DNA of 64,000 nt from an uncultured Aquimarina sp. Lineage in GTDB: Bacteria; Bacteroidota; Bacteroidia; Flavobacteriales; Flavobacteriaceae. Made by a program: the position numbers and the translations under genes. The stretch lies in assembly GCA_947498705.1 (NCBI GenBank), contig CANMLW010000002.1, positions 124,001-188,000 on the forward strand. The letters are read 5' to 3'. Below, piece by piece: positions 33,458-43,700 of the stretch (within the stretch, counting starts at the first letter, position 1; every line of letters starts with the position of its first letter). The notes beneath the pieces were generated by a model. That model was not told the DNA's origin. It did not search any database and saw only the letters and a list, made by a program, of their open reading frames with translations.

Positions 33458-34396
33458 ATGAAAGAAGGAATATTACTTTGTGGACATGGTAGTCGAAGAG
33501 AAGCAGCGATTACCTCTTTTAAAAAACTGGTAACGATTCTTCAGGAACGCTACCAAAAAGATTATGAGGTAGACTATGGTTTTTTAGAGTTTAATCACCC
33601 TACCTATGAGGCGGCGGTAGAACGTATGTACCTAAACGGTATTCGAAAAATATATGCTTTACCGGTGATTTTATTTGCTGGGTCACATGCAAAAAATGAC
33701 ATTCCGTATGAACTAAATACACTACAGAGCTATCACGACGATCTAACCATTACAATGGCAAAACATATTGGGGTGAGCTCCTTTTTGTTAGATCTTGCTG
33801 TTAAGCGTATCGAAGAAACTGAAGCCACCTTATCTCCTCTTGATCGTAAGGAAACTTGTTTGGTCGTGGTAGGTAGGGGTACAACAGACCCCGATGCCAA
33901 TAGTGATGTTTGTAAACTAACCAGCATGCTTTGGGAAGGAATGGGGTTTGGGTTTGCCACCACCGCTTATAGTGGTACGGCATATCCCAAGGTAGATGAA
34001 TCATTACAAATGATAGAAAAATTAGGTTTTAAACGTACCATTGTTATTCCGTTTTTCTTTTTTACAGGGGTTCTATTAGAACGTATTTATGGTCATGTAA
34101 ATGATATGAATATTTCTTCTGATCTCGAATATATCTATACCGATCCTTTTGGTACCGATGAATTGCTTATGAAAGCGTTTGACGAACGACTAGAAGAAGC
34201 CAAAACAGGAACTGCCTATATGAATTGCCAACTTTGCAAGTACAGAAAACAAGTAGTAGGTTTTGAACAAGATTATGGCAAAGAACAAATTGGTCACCAC
34301 CTAAATGTAAAAGGAATTTTATTTGAAGAAGATGAAAAGCCTGGCGAAGTCAAAAACTCTTTGGGTAGTAAGATTAAAAAAGTATTGGGTATTTAA
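33458..34396 (+). CDS. cbiX: Sirohydrochlorin cobalt/iron chelatase, CbiX type
   Basis: 312 residues, a double-module CbiX. The first module has LLCGHGSRREA with the metal-ligand His9 and LFAGSHAKNDIP with a second His. The second module is degenerate, VVVGRGTTDPDAN and FFFFTGVLLERIYGHV. A C-terminal tail has MNCQLCKYRKQV, a C-x2-C pair followed by His-containing residues, possibly a metal or Fe-S site as in some CbiX proteins. It inserts cobalt into sirohydrochlorin in the early-insertion (anaerobic) route, yet CobN (late insertion) is also encoded in the window. Confidence 0.9.
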   Translation: MKEGILLCGHGSRREAAITSFKKLVTILQERYQKDYEVDYGFLEFNHPTYEAAVERMYLNGIRKIYALPVILFAGSHAKNDIPYELNTLQSYHDDLTITMAKHIGVSSFLLDLAVKRIEETEATLSPLDRKETCLVVVGRGTTDPDANSDVCKLTSMLWEGMGFGFATTAYSGTAYPKVDESLQMIEKLGFKRTIVIPFFFFTGVLLERIYGHVNDMNISSDLEYIYTDPFGTDELLMKAFDERLEEAKTGTAYMNCQLCKYRKQVVGFEQDYGKEQIGHHLNVKGILFEEDEKPGEVKNSLGSKIKKVLGI

Positions 34397-34420
34397 TAAA
34401 TACGAGTATCAGACATTATT

Positions 34421-34822
34421 ATGAATAATTGCATATTCTGTAACATAGTAAAAGGAACAGCAAAGTCTTGGAAAGTGTATGAAACCAAAGATACATATGC
34501 TTTTTTAGATATTCATCCAGCTAGCAGGTATCATACTTTGGTGATCCCCAAAAAGCACTACACTAATATGTTTGATATTCCAGAAGAAGAGCTTACAGCA
34601 GTGATCACTACTGTAAAAAAGGTAGTTAAGTTGTATGAAGAAAAGTTGGGGTTTAGAAACATCCAAATCATTAGTAATTCTGGAGCAGAAGCGCAACAAG
34701 AAGTATTTCACTTACATTTTCATATTGTACCCAGAAAAAGAGGAGATGGCCAAAATATTAGACATAGTACGCATTCTGAGTGGGTACGTGATTTTGATGA
34801 GATGCTAGAAAGGATTAGGTAG
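34421..34822 (+). CDS. HIT-family nucleotide hydrolase
   Basis: 133 residues. The histidine triad HLHFHIVP with the HxHxH pattern is near residue 104-110, and CIFCNIVKG at the N-terminus is the common zinc-type start. HIT proteins hydrolyse nucleoside phosphoramidates or dinucleoside polyphosphates. It is 24 bp after cbiX and may be co-transcribed, but it is a general cell protein and is not expected to belong to the corrin pathway. Confidence 0.95.
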   Translation: MNNCIFCNIVKGTAKSWKVYETKDTYAFLDIHPASRYHTLVIPKKHYTNMFDIPEEELTAVITTVKKVVKLYEEKLGFRNIQIISNSGAEAQQEVFHLHFHIVPRKRGDGQNIRHSTHSEWVRDFDEMLERIR

Positions 34823-34924
34823 TATACCAAGAATCCTTATTTCGAATCATTGATTATTTTGAACCTCTTGTAAGGTTGTAAGAAATTATCGTCTATTGAT
34901 AGTGAACAATAAAAAATCAATAGC

Positions 34925-36295
34925 ATGATGAAAAAAAGTATATTACTAATGTTTTGTTTAGCCATTATTGCAACTTCTTGTAGCAATGATGATGATAATA
35001 ACACTACGATCGTAGAACCAACAAAAACAAGTTTTAAGATTACATTATCAAATGTCATTAATTATTTAAAGGCTAAAAAATTTGGTAGTGGCCCTTTAAC
35101 TATGACGGGTCAAACACATACGGTTACGTTTCAGGCTACACAAGGAACCTATTTGAGTTTTGCCAATATGTTTGCACAAAGTAACGACTGGTTTTTTGCA
35201 ACCGATGATGCGGGAATAAAACTTTGGGATGGAGATACTCCTAAAACAGGAGATATTTCTGATTATATAAAAGTTTATGATGCAGGTAGTGAAGAAGATG
35301 AGGATTTCTTAACAGATTTTCCTGGTACTATGTATACCGCTCCAAATCAATCAGACGTAAATATGGGGCCAGCAGATGATGATACCAATGTTAGAGATAC
35401 AGAAAGAGATATTACAAACTACTTAACTGCTAGTCTTGCATATGATGAACCGACAAAAACTTTTACATTAACTATTACCAAGGCCAATAGAGAAGCTTTA
35501 CACAATCCAGGGTTTGTTACCCCAGGGATTCTGGTGATACACACTATGCCTAATGCTTTATTTGAAGAAGGAATGCCATTAAGAGAAAATGGATTAGAAA
35601 GTTTGGCAGAAGATGGTTCTCCACAGGCAATTTATGATTGGTTTAATGAAGAAGGTTCGAACGGAGCTCCACTAAGAATATCTTCTTCTCATACTCCTTT
35701 TGCTCCAGGGGTAGCATACACATTTACAGAAAAAGATCCTTTCTTTACGCAAGGAGAGGCTGTAACTGCAGATAGTGGATTAGAAGAATTATCAGAAGAT
35801 GGAAATAATGCCATTGCTTTAGCTTATTTAACAGATAACGGGATAAATGCTGTAGCTAGTCAGGAACCAGGAGGAGTTGGTCCTGGAGGAAGCTTAACTT
35901 TTACATTGGAGGCAGTACCAGGTGATAAATTTGGATTTGCGACCATGTTTGTACAGTCTAATGATTGGTTTATCTCTTTTAATAATGATGGTGTAGCACT
36001 ATTTAATGAAGATGGAACTCCAAAAAGTGGCTCAGAGGATAGTATCCAGGCATATCTATTTGATGCAGGAACAGAAATAGATGAAGCTGTTGGATTTGGA
36101 GCAAACCAACCACCAAGACAAGGTGATGCAAATACCGGAGCAGCCGATGAAAATACTGCGATTAGAAGAGTAGAAGAAATCAACGATGAGCAATTTGGAA
36201 AAGGAGTAATTACTTCTGCCCCTGGCGTTGTTGCCTTAAATGATGAAAGAGGAGGTTATAATTTGATTACGGTAACGATTGAGCCAATCAACTAA
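34925..36295 (+). CDS. Spondin-domain lipoprotein with two tandem domains
   Basis: 456 residues. MMKKSILLMFCLAIIATSC is a lipoprotein signal with Cys19, followed by SNDDDNN, an acidic linker typical of surface-exported lipoproteins in Flavobacteriia. Two repeats resemble the bacterial spondin_N domain: FKITLSNV...AQSNDWFFATDDAGIKLWD (~37-175) and a second copy with VQSNDWFISFNNDGVALFNED (~310-450). Between them lies GENGLESLAEDG/DSGLEELSEDG-type sequence. Likely a cell-surface protein binding glycans or metals; substrate unknown. It ends at the bidirectional terminator 36320-36354. Confidence 0.85.
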   Translation: MMKKSILLMFCLAIIATSCSNDDDNNTTIVEPTKTSFKITLSNVINYLKAKKFGSGPLTMTGQTHTVTFQATQGTYLSFANMFAQSNDWFFATDDAGIKLWDGDTPKTGDISDYIKVYDAGSEEDEDFLTDFPGTMYTAPNQSDVNMGPADDDTNVRDTERDITNYLTASLAYDEPTKTFTLTITKANREALHNPGFVTPGILVIHTMPNALFEEGMPLRENGLESLAEDGSPQAIYDWFNEEGSNGAPLRISSSHTPFAPGVAYTFTEKDPFFTQGEAVTADSGLEELSEDGNNAIALAYLTDNGINAVASQEPGGVGPGGSLTFTLEAVPGDKFGFATMFVQSNDWFISFNNDGVALFNEDGTPKSGSEDSIQAYLFDAGTEIDEAVGFGANQPPRQGDANTGAADENTAIRRVEEINDEQFGKGVITSAPGVVALNDERGGYNLITVTIEPIN

Positions 36296-36319
36296 TTAGT
36301 TAAAACCAGATTATATTCT

Positions 36320-36354
36320 AAAGAAGCTGTCTAAAAATTTTAGACAGCTTCTTT
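36320..36354. terminator. Bidirectional terminator between convergent genes
   Basis: A perfect 17-bp stem, AAAGAAGCTGTCTAAAA (36320-36336), 1-nt loop, and its complement (36338-36354). It lies 25 bp after the spondin lipoprotein stop and 28 bp after the stop of the convergent gene 36382-37182. T-rich sequence follows on the plus side (GTCTTTACAGTTTTTT). Confidence 0.85.
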
Positions 36355-36381
36355 GTCTTTACAGTTTTTTAGTTTATCCAC

Positions 36382-37182
36382 TTAAGCCAGCTTATATTTC
36401 CATCTAACCCCACACATTTTATCATGGTAATCAATGCTATCATTCATATTAATTTTACCATACTCTTTAATCAAATGACAGGTAGAATAATCCCTGGATT
36501 TTTCTTCATAATCTTTTATCCATTCTGATAGTTTTTGCTGTTGTTCGGTATTTCTGCCAGGATAAATTACTTTTATTCCTTTTTGTTTAATTCGATAAGG
36601 TTTTGGTGTTAAACGAGCCCGATAGCAATTTTGTTTAATACACAACCATCGGTACAGATGGTCAGAACCAAAATCATTCATTATACTTTTTGATTCGCCG
36701 GTTCTGGGGTTAAAATCTTTGTTAGTTACTAATACTCTATATCCTTTTGAGGTTTCATATACTCTAAAACCTAATTCGGCATATTTATTTTTGCCGACGA
36801 TTTTATCTATTTTGTCAAGTATGAGTTCTTTTTTGGTATTCTTTCTTTTAAATAGACGGTCTGCTAATGATTTTGAGTAATCATCGATATCAATAAACAG
36901 CATGTTTTTTGAGTTTAATACCAAAGCGCCATACCTGTTTCTGGTAATAATATTATGATCGTCAATTTTATGAATAATTTCTTCAACAATATCAGCTTCA
37001 TATTCCTGATCTCTATCTAATTCGCCATTTATTATTTTTTGTGCTTTCAGGAGTTTGTTCTCGGCATCTTTGATGGCTTCATTTTCTGATACATTTGACC
37101 CTCCATGAACTTTTGATAATTGTTTTATTCCTTTTATGTTTAGTTCTTTTGTATATGCTACCCAATATTTAAAAATTCTCAT
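36382..37182 (-). CDS. Conserved hypothetical protein
   Basis: 266 residues, soluble, no signal. I do not recognise a named family, but the order of conserved blocks looks like a widespread uncharacterised protein: NRYGALVLNSKNMLFIDIDD, LGFRVYETSKGYRVLVTNKD, SDHLYRWLCIKQNCYRARLT followed by PKPYR, and a C-terminal WxYK. The IDIDD acidic run could bind a metal. It is the distal gene of the minus-strand group with the terminator at 36320. The gap of about 110 bp to the Ada zinc-domain gene upstream makes co-transcription possible. Confidence 0.7.
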   Translation of the reverse strand: MRIFKYWVAYTKELNIKGIKQLSKVHGGSNVSENEAIKDAENKLLKAQKIINGELDRDQEYEADIVEEIIHKIDDHNIITRNRYGALVLNSKNMLFIDIDDYSKSLADRLFKRKNTKKELILDKIDKIVGKNKYAELGFRVYETSKGYRVLVTNKDFNPRTGESKSIMNDFGSDHLYRWLCIKQNCYRARLTPKPYRIKQKGIKVIYPGRNTEQQQKLSEWIKDYEEKSRDYSTCHLIKEYGKINMNDSIDYHDKMCGVRWKYKLA

Positions 37183-37289
37183 AATTCTTTATTAATAATA
37201 GAAAGTGGTGTAAAAATAGTTTTAATGAGGTGGTTACTATTTGATATCTGTTGCTCAACAAATCTAACAAATTTAAAGGATCTAATTTT

Positions 37290-37535
37290 TTAGTTAGATG
37301 TATCTTTCCATTTTTGATAGGCTATTTTCATACAATGACCACAAGGGCGAAAATTATTTTCTAATGCCTCTTCTTTGGTCGAAAAAAATACACGGTTTTC
37401 TTTTTTCATTCGTTTACCAGATTTGCAGTGTAGTGAACCATAAATTTTTAACTTTTTATTGCCTCCATATAGTATTTGTCTTGTTCTTATTTTGCGTCTT
37501 AGGTTCGAGGCAATGATATCAGTATGGTGTATCAT
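37290..37535 (-). CDS. Ada-type zinc-binding domain protein (phosphotriester sensor fragment)
   Basis: 81 residues. Residues 30-70 match the N-terminal zinc domain of Ada: KIYGSLHCKSGKRM...RVFFSTKEEALENNFRPCGHC. C37, C65 and C68 are present, but the second Cys of the usual CxxxC pair is Lys41, so the zinc site has one ligand fewer than E. coli Ada, or uses another residue. In Ada this domain accepts a methyl group from DNA phosphotriesters and switches on the regulator. The gene overlaps the 3' end of the AraC/OGT gene by ATGA (37532-37535), so the two products form a split Ada system. Confidence 0.82.
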   Translation of the reverse strand: MIHHTDIIASNLRRKIRTRQILYGGNKKLKIYGSLHCKSGKRMKKENRVFFSTKEEALENNFRPCGHCMKIAYQKWKDTSN

Positions 37536-38374
37536 TGGTTGTTAACTTTTGCAGCTTCCCAACCTATGATTGCAGATTTTCGGGTGCCTCCCCACATATA
37601 CCCCCCGATAGTACCAGTAGATTGAATCACTCGATGACAAGGAATCAAAAAAGCAACAGGGTTACTACCTATAGCGGTACCGATAGCTCTGGACGCTTTG
37701 GGCTTGTCTATTTCTTTTGCGATAGTACCATAAGTAGATAGATTACCCATAGGGATCTTTAATAAAGTTTCCCATACCTTTAACTGAAACGGAGTTCCGT
37801 TTAGATGTAATTTGATTTCGTTTAATTTACTCCAATCGTTTCTAAATATGAACAGGGCATTTTGTTGTATGGTATCCACTACCTGGTTATAATTGGCATT
37901 GGGAAATCTTTTCTTTAGTATATCAAACGCTTCTTTTTGCTCTTCAAAAAAAGCCATATGACAAATTCCTTTAGAGGTAGAGGCTACAATGATTTTACCA
38001 AAAGGACTCTCGGCAAAACTATAACAAATAGATAGGTGTTCTCCTCCGTTCTTATATTCGCCAGGAGTCATTCCTTCAATGTTCACAAATAAATCATGTA
38101 AGCGGCTGGTTCCAGAAAGTCCTGTCTCATAAGCAGTATCAAATAATGTCGCTTGTTTGTTTTTTAATAATTGCTTGGCATGATTGATACTAATGTATTG
38201 CATAAATTTTTTTGGACTTACACCTGCCCAATCTGTAAAAAGTCGTTGAAAATGATGTGGACTTAAATGCACACTTTCTGCAATTTGATCCAGAGAAGGT
38301 TGCTCTTTAAAATTTGTGCTTATATAATCAATTGCTTTGGCAATTCGATCATAATTGATGTGTTGTTTACTCAT
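37532..38374 (-). CDS. ada: Ada-like fusion: AraC HTH plus O6-methylguanine-DNA methyltransferase
   Basis: 280 residues. Residues ~5-105 are an AraC-type double HTH (LDQIAESVHLSPHHFQRLFTD). Residues ~110-275 are the methyltransferase with the active-site PCHRV motif (AFLIPCHRVIQSTGTIGGY). It removes methyl groups from O6-methylguanine and probably controls its own repair genes. The Ada zinc domain is not at the N-terminus but is encoded as a separate small protein just downstream (37290-37535). A promoter with the GTATACGTATAC palindrome lies upstream (38394-38410). Confidence 0.93.
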   Translation of the reverse strand: MSKQHINYDRIAKAIDYISTNFKEQPSLDQIAESVHLSPHHFQRLFTDWAGVSPKKFMQYISINHAKQLLKNKQATLFDTAYETGLSGTSRLHDLFVNIEGMTPGEYKNGGEHLSICYSFAESPFGKIIVASTSKGICHMAFFEEQKEAFDILKKRFPNANYNQVVDTIQQNALFIFRNDWSKLNEIKLHLNGTPFQLKVWETLLKIPMGNLSTYGTIAKEIDKPKASRAIGTAIGSNPVAFLIPCHRVIQSTGTIGGYMWGGTRKSAIIGWEAAKVNNQ

Positions 38375-38393
38375 TTTATATAGTATTTTAACA

Positions 38394-38410
38394 CAAAAGT
38401 ATACGTATAC
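38394..38410 (-). promoter_or_regulatory. -7 element TACTTTTG with GTATACGTATAC palindrome
   Basis: On the minus strand TACTTTTG (38401-38394) matches TAnnTTTG, about 20 bp before the ada ATG. The perfect 12-bp palindrome GTATACGTATAC (38399-38410) overlaps its upstream edge and is a candidate operator for Ada self-control. Confidence 0.5.
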
Positions 38411-38448
38411 CGAAGGCTAAAAAACCCGATTCTTGCTATTCGAAAACT

Positions 38449-39867
38449 TTATTCTTCAACTTTTCCAGCTTCCCTATTTTTTTGTCCCGTCTGATTCGTT
38501 AGAGCATCTCCTAACTCTGCTCGCATTTTATCAGCTAGTACTTTAATTTTCTCAATTACTTCAGGATTTTGTGCTGCTATATTGGTCGTTTCGCTAATAT
38601 CTTTAGATAAATCATACAGCTCTATTTTTGTCATAGTGTTGTATTCATAGTTTACAGGAAGTCCATTTTTGCCTCCTGATTTTCCGTTTAAGGTTCGATA
38701 TTTATGAGGAAAATATAGTTTCCAATTCTTATATCGTACCCCATGTAATTCATTTACATGATAATAGAAAAAATAGGCTTCGTGTGGACTGTTGGTAGCC
38801 GCTCCTGTCCACAGATCCCAAACACTTTTTCCATCGATTACATTTTTAGGTAAAGAAGCACCTGTAATTTCTGCAATGGTCGGTAAAATATCTATGTTCA
38901 TCATCGGAGTATTAATAGTTCTACCGGGTTGTATCTTACCAGGATAGTAAATAATACAAGGCTCTCTTTGTCCACCTTCTAAGGCAGTCCCTTTTCCTTC
39001 TCTAAGAGGATAAGCGCTACCTGCGTGTTCTCCATAACTTAACCATGGACCATTGTCTGATGTAAAAATGACCAAGGTATTGTCATCAATATTATATTCT
39101 TTTAAGGTAGCTAAAATTTGGCCTACCGACCAATCTATTTCCATGATTACATCCCCATATAATCCTCTTTTTGATTTTCCTTTAAATTTGTCTGATACAT
39201 ATAAGGGAACATGGGGTTGTGGGTGAGCGACATACAAGAAGAAAGGAGCATCCTTATGATCTTTGATAAAATCGATACTTCTTTCTGTAATTTTGGTAGT
39301 AAGTAAAGCCTGATCGGTTAAGGTATCTATAACAGTCTTATTTTCATACAACGGAAGCGGATCAAAGTTGTATTTTTCCTGATAGGGATGATTAGGCCAC
39401 ATATCATTCGAATAGGGAATCCCGTAGTATGTATCAAATCCGTGATTAGTAGGCATAAATTTTGGAGCATCACCTAGATGCCATTTGCCAAAAATTCCTG
39501 TTTTATATCCACGCTCTTTTAGCATTTCTGCAAGTGTGGTTTCAGATGAGTTTAACCCTTTTTTACTATTAGGCATTAATGCACTATGAATGCCTATTCT
39601 GTTTGGATAGCAACCAGTAAGAAGTGCTGCTCGGGATGCCGAACAAACTGCTTGTGCTGCATAAAAATCGGTTAACCGAATGCCATCCTTAGCCATTTGA
39701 TCCAGATTGGGCGTATCAATATCGGTTGCTCCAAAACATCCAACATCCTGATAACCTTGGTCATCTGTAAAAATGATAATTACATTGGGTTTTTCTGTGG
39801 TTTGGCCGTTCGTACTTAAAATAGTACCAAATACTAATGCAACTAAATAAAATACAGTTTTGTTCAT
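38449..39867 (-). CDS. Secreted sulfatase (arylsulfatase type)
   Basis: 472 residues. A signal peptide (KTVFYLVALVFGTILSTNG) precedes the sulfatase entry PNVIIIFTDDQGYQDVGCFG with metal-binding Asp pair. The formylglycine site C-S-A-S-R-A-A-L-L-T-G (around residue 82) needs a maturation enzyme not in this window. GIFGKWHLGD, a second metal motif FTSDNGPW, and a C-terminal domain complete the family pattern. It cleaves sulfate esters, typical of marine bacteria using sulfated polysaccharides. The 90-bp gap to the PhyH gene and the same strand suggest separate or weak linkage. Confidence 0.94.
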   Translation of the reverse strand: MNKTVFYLVALVFGTILSTNGQTTEKPNVIIIFTDDQGYQDVGCFGATDIDTPNLDQMAKDGIRLTDFYAAQAVCSASRAALLTGCYPNRIGIHSALMPNSKKGLNSSETTLAEMLKERGYKTGIFGKWHLGDAPKFMPTNHGFDTYYGIPYSNDMWPNHPYQEKYNFDPLPLYENKTVIDTLTDQALLTTKITERSIDFIKDHKDAPFFLYVAHPQPHVPLYVSDKFKGKSKRGLYGDVIMEIDWSVGQILATLKEYNIDDNTLVIFTSDNGPWLSYGEHAGSAYPLREGKGTALEGGQREPCIIYYPGKIQPGRTINTPMMNIDILPTIAEITGASLPKNVIDGKSVWDLWTGAATNSPHEAYFFYYHVNELHGVRYKNWKLYFPHKYRTLNGKSGGKNGLPVNYEYNTMTKIELYDLSKDISETTNIAAQNPEVIEKIKVLADKMRAELGDALTNQTGQKNREAGKVEE

Positions 39868-39956
39868 TGTAAGCTTTTGTGTGATATCAGAATTGACTTT
39901 TGTAAATATACCTAGACTTTTTAAATAAAAAATGACCCTTATTTTAATGAATAATC

Positions 39957-40685
39957 TTATGCAGAGGTTTGCACTTTCATAAACTCAAGCCAATGTAAAG
40001 GCTCATGTAGTTGAAGACTATTAAACTCTAAATGAATTACACGTCTTTGTTTGTCGTTAAGCGTTCTGTTTGAAGCATGTAAGGTAAGAGGTTTCATAAG
40101 CATGATTCCTCCTTTTTTTACTTCGCAAATATGTTCTTTTTTGGTGTCCCATTCTTTCGATTCGACTCTTATAATTCCTTCTAAGTGTGATTTTGGAATT
40201 ACTTTTAAGGCTCCATTGTTTTTATCAGTATCGTCTAAGTGAATTCTTAGGGTTATCGTATTCTGTAGAATATGAAGAGGTGGTTGCACCCCATATTGTC
40301 CTTTTTTAAAAGTCCAATTCTTATAGTTATCCAGATCTGTTTTTTGGTCAACAGAAATACTTAAATCCTGATGATAAGCCACAAACCAGTTTGACATACT
40401 AGGTTTATCAAAGTAAATGGCTTTGGTTAGAAAGTAATCTGATGTCGAAAAACTATTAATTAATGTAATAAGTTTTTGATTAAACAATAAACCTGATAAT
40501 TCAGGGATATTTTTCATCAATTGCCGAATCGCAAATAAATCCTTTGTTTTATGAAACGAATTACTATTCTGTTCGGCTTGTGCTATGCATTCTATTATTT
40601 GGTCAATTTCTGTGTTAGAATATATACTTTCTACAATGGCAAATCCATTTTCTTCTAGTGTTGTTTTGTTTGTTATATAGTTCAT
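39957..40685 (-). CDS. Phytanoyl-CoA dioxygenase-family oxygenase
   Basis: 242 residues. The iron-binding triad is H-Q-D (AYHQDLSI) and the distal His in KPLTLHASNRT; the 2-oxoglutarate Arg may be in NDKQRRVIHLEF. GALKVIPKSHLEG is the typical PhyH loop. It is a non-haem Fe(II)/2-oxoglutarate oxygenase of unknown substrate. It precedes the sulfatase gene and directly follows cobN (20-bp gap), so it may be the last gene of the cbiA-cobN transcript by position only. Substrate not deducible. Confidence 0.88.
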   Translation of the reverse strand: MNYITNKTTLEENGFAIVESIYSNTEIDQIIECIAQAEQNSNSFHKTKDLFAIRQLMKNIPELSGLLFNQKLITLINSFSTSDYFLTKAIYFDKPSMSNWFVAYHQDLSISVDQKTDLDNYKNWTFKKGQYGVQPPLHILQNTITLRIHLDDTDKNNGALKVIPKSHLEGIIRVESKEWDTKKEHICEVKKGGIMLMKPLTLHASNRTLNDKQRRVIHLEFNSLQLHEPLHWLEFMKVQTSA

Positions 40686-40705
40686 ATGTTTTTGTATTAA
40701 AAAAA

Positions 40706-43700
40706 CTATTCCACAATCCCTTCACTTTCCAAATACAATTCTTCTAGCTGTTCTTTGATTTCATCAGAAGGATTTGCCCACATTCCCCTTTGTATGGCTT
40801 CGAGTAGTCGTTCACTCATATCTTTAAGAGCCCAGGGATTATTTTGTTGTATAAATTCTTTGTTTTCTGGAGTCAGTAAATAACTTTCTGTAATACCTTC
40901 GTACATAAAATCATCGATAAGATTGGTGGTTGCATCATAGGCAAACAGGTAATCTAAGGTTGCTGCCATTTCGAAAGCACCTTTGTATCCATGTCTTTGT
41001 ACACCCTTGATCCATTTTGGATTAACTACTCGAGAACGGTATACTTTTAGCAATTCTTCTTTCAATGTTTTTATTTTAGGAGTTTCGGGTCTCGAGTGAT
41101 CTCCAAAATAAATCTCGGCTTCATCACCTTTAGTTGCTTTTACCGCATTTGCCAATCCCCCATGAAATTGGTAATAATCATCACTATCCAGAATATCGTG
41201 TTCCCTATTATCCTGATTTTGCATGACAATTTGCATGGCTTGCAATCTATTTTGAAAAGATTCATGTGCAGAAACTCCTTTTTTAGAATTACCATAGGCA
41301 TATCCACTCCAATTAATATATACCTTGGCAAGATCTTCTTGTGTTTTCCAGTTTTTCTCATCGATTACGGCTTGTAGTCCTGCTCCATACGCACCTGGTT
41401 TAGATCCAAACACTCGATATAGGGCTCGTTGTGATGCTTCTTCCTGTGGTAGACCTTGTTCTTGCCATTGACGCTGTTCTTCTAAAAAACGCTTTCGAAT
41501 CGGATTGTCTTCTAAAGGCTCATCAAGATTTGCTAACCGTGTGACTACTGCATTAAATAGGTTAATCACATCTGGGAAAGCATCTCTAAAAAAACCCGAG
41601 ATTCTAAGCGTAACATCTACTCTTGGTCTGCCCAATTTGATGAGTGGTACTACCTCAAAATCTGTTACTCTACGATTTGCATTTTTCCAAATAGGCCGAA
41701 CACCCATTAGTGCAAATGCCTGCGCAATATCATCTCCTCCTGTACGCATGGTAGATGTACCCCAAACAGAAACCCCGATCGTTTCTGGATAGTCTCCATT
41801 TTCTTGTAAATATCGATCGATAATCAACTGGGCACTTTTCTCTCCGAGGCGATATGCTGTTTCTGTAGGAATGGTACGTACATCTACAGAATAGAAATTT
41901 CGCCCTGTTGGTAATAAATCTAATCGGCCTCTAGTAGGGGCTCCAGAAGGACCAGAGGGCACATAATGACCATTTAAACCATCTAATAAAAACTGTAATT
42001 CGTCGGTGGTCTGCTGTACTTTTTGTAAGGTGTTATTTTTAATAACTTGCAGCATTTCACTTAATAATGGATAAGACTTTGGTAGTATTCCATTTTCAAG
42101 AAATTGGATTAGAAGCTTTTTTGCAATAGTTTCTAATTGAGCAACAACTTGTCCCGCTGTTTTGCAAAAAGCGCCTTCAATGGTAAGGTTCATCACTTCT
42201 GTATAGGGGATTTCTAGTATATTTTCTTTGATGCCCAAATCTTTTGCAAGTACTTGTGTAATTCCTTCTTGGTGATAGCCCGGTACACGATGCAATGCAA
42301 TAAGTAAATCAATTAATTGCTCATCGACAGGCGCTTTTCCGAAGATATGTAACCCATCTCTAATCTGTGCTTCTTTCAGCTCGCATAAATATCCATCTAG
42401 TTTCACTAATAATTCATCTACATCATCAGACGAAATCCCTAAATCTACATTTAGCTTCGTTTCCTTTACCAATAGGGAAATTTCTTTTTCTAGTACTCGA
42501 GATCGTTTCGGGTCTAAAGAAGAGGCTTCGTAGTATTCATCGACCAAATGTTCTAGTTTCATCAAACTACCATAACTTTCTGCCCTAGTCATTGGTGGGA
42601 TCAAATGATCTATAATCACGGCTTGGTTTCTTCTTTTAGCCTGCGTTCCTTCTCCCGGGTCATTAATGATAAAAGGATAGAAGTGTGGTAAGGCTCCAAA
42701 CACAGCTGCCGGGAAACAAGATGCTGGATCTAGCGATACGCTTTTACCAGGTAACCACTCGAGATTACCATGTTTTCCTAAATGAATGACCGCATCTGCA
42801 TGATATTCTTGTTGTAACCAAAAATAATACGCCAAATATTGATAGGTAGGTGGTAAATCGGGAGAATGATAAATGGCTTGTGGATCTTGGTTATATCCTC
42901 TGGAGGGTTGGATACTAACAAAAATATTTCCTACTAAAAACCCTGATACGATAAAACCAGTACCTGTAAAATAGGGATCCTCTTCTGGTGTGCCCCATTG
43001 CTCTATTACTTTTTCTCGTAACTCTTTTGATAATGCCGAAAAACAATTTTGAAAATCTTTGTGGTCAAAAACCAACGAATGAGGTCGAGTCATCGTTGTT
43101 GCGACATCGTTGGTAGTCATTTGCGTAATCCAATGCATTAATTCGGTACCGCTGGTTGGTAACTGCTCACCTACATCATATCCTTTGGTTTTAAGAGCAT
43201 CTAATAAAACGATACAACTCTCTGGGGTATCTAATCCTACACCGTTTGCCAGGCGACTATCTTTATTAGGGTAGTTGGGTAAAATAACCGCTACTTTTTT
43301 TTCGCTATTCTTTTTATATTGTAATGTGGCCCATCGCTGTGCCAGTTCGGCCATAAATTCGCAAGCAGGAATATGGGCTTCGTATTTTAAGATCGAACTA
43401 TCGGTAAGGTCATCTTTTTCGACTTCTTTTTTAAAGGAAACGGCACGACCAATGATACGTCCATCAATTTCTGGTAAAGCGATATTCATGGCAATATCTG
43501 TAGGTGGCAACCCAAAAAGTCCTTCTTCCCAAACTTCTTTATTTGCGGTAGAGAATATGGCTTGTAGGACGGGTACTTTTAGTTTTTCAAAAATAAACTC
43601 AGAACCATCCATGGGTTTGATGGTAAATCCTGTGGTATTAATAATGGTATGTATGGGGCGCTTACCAGTATTGGTCATCAATCGTTCTACCTGTTCTAAT

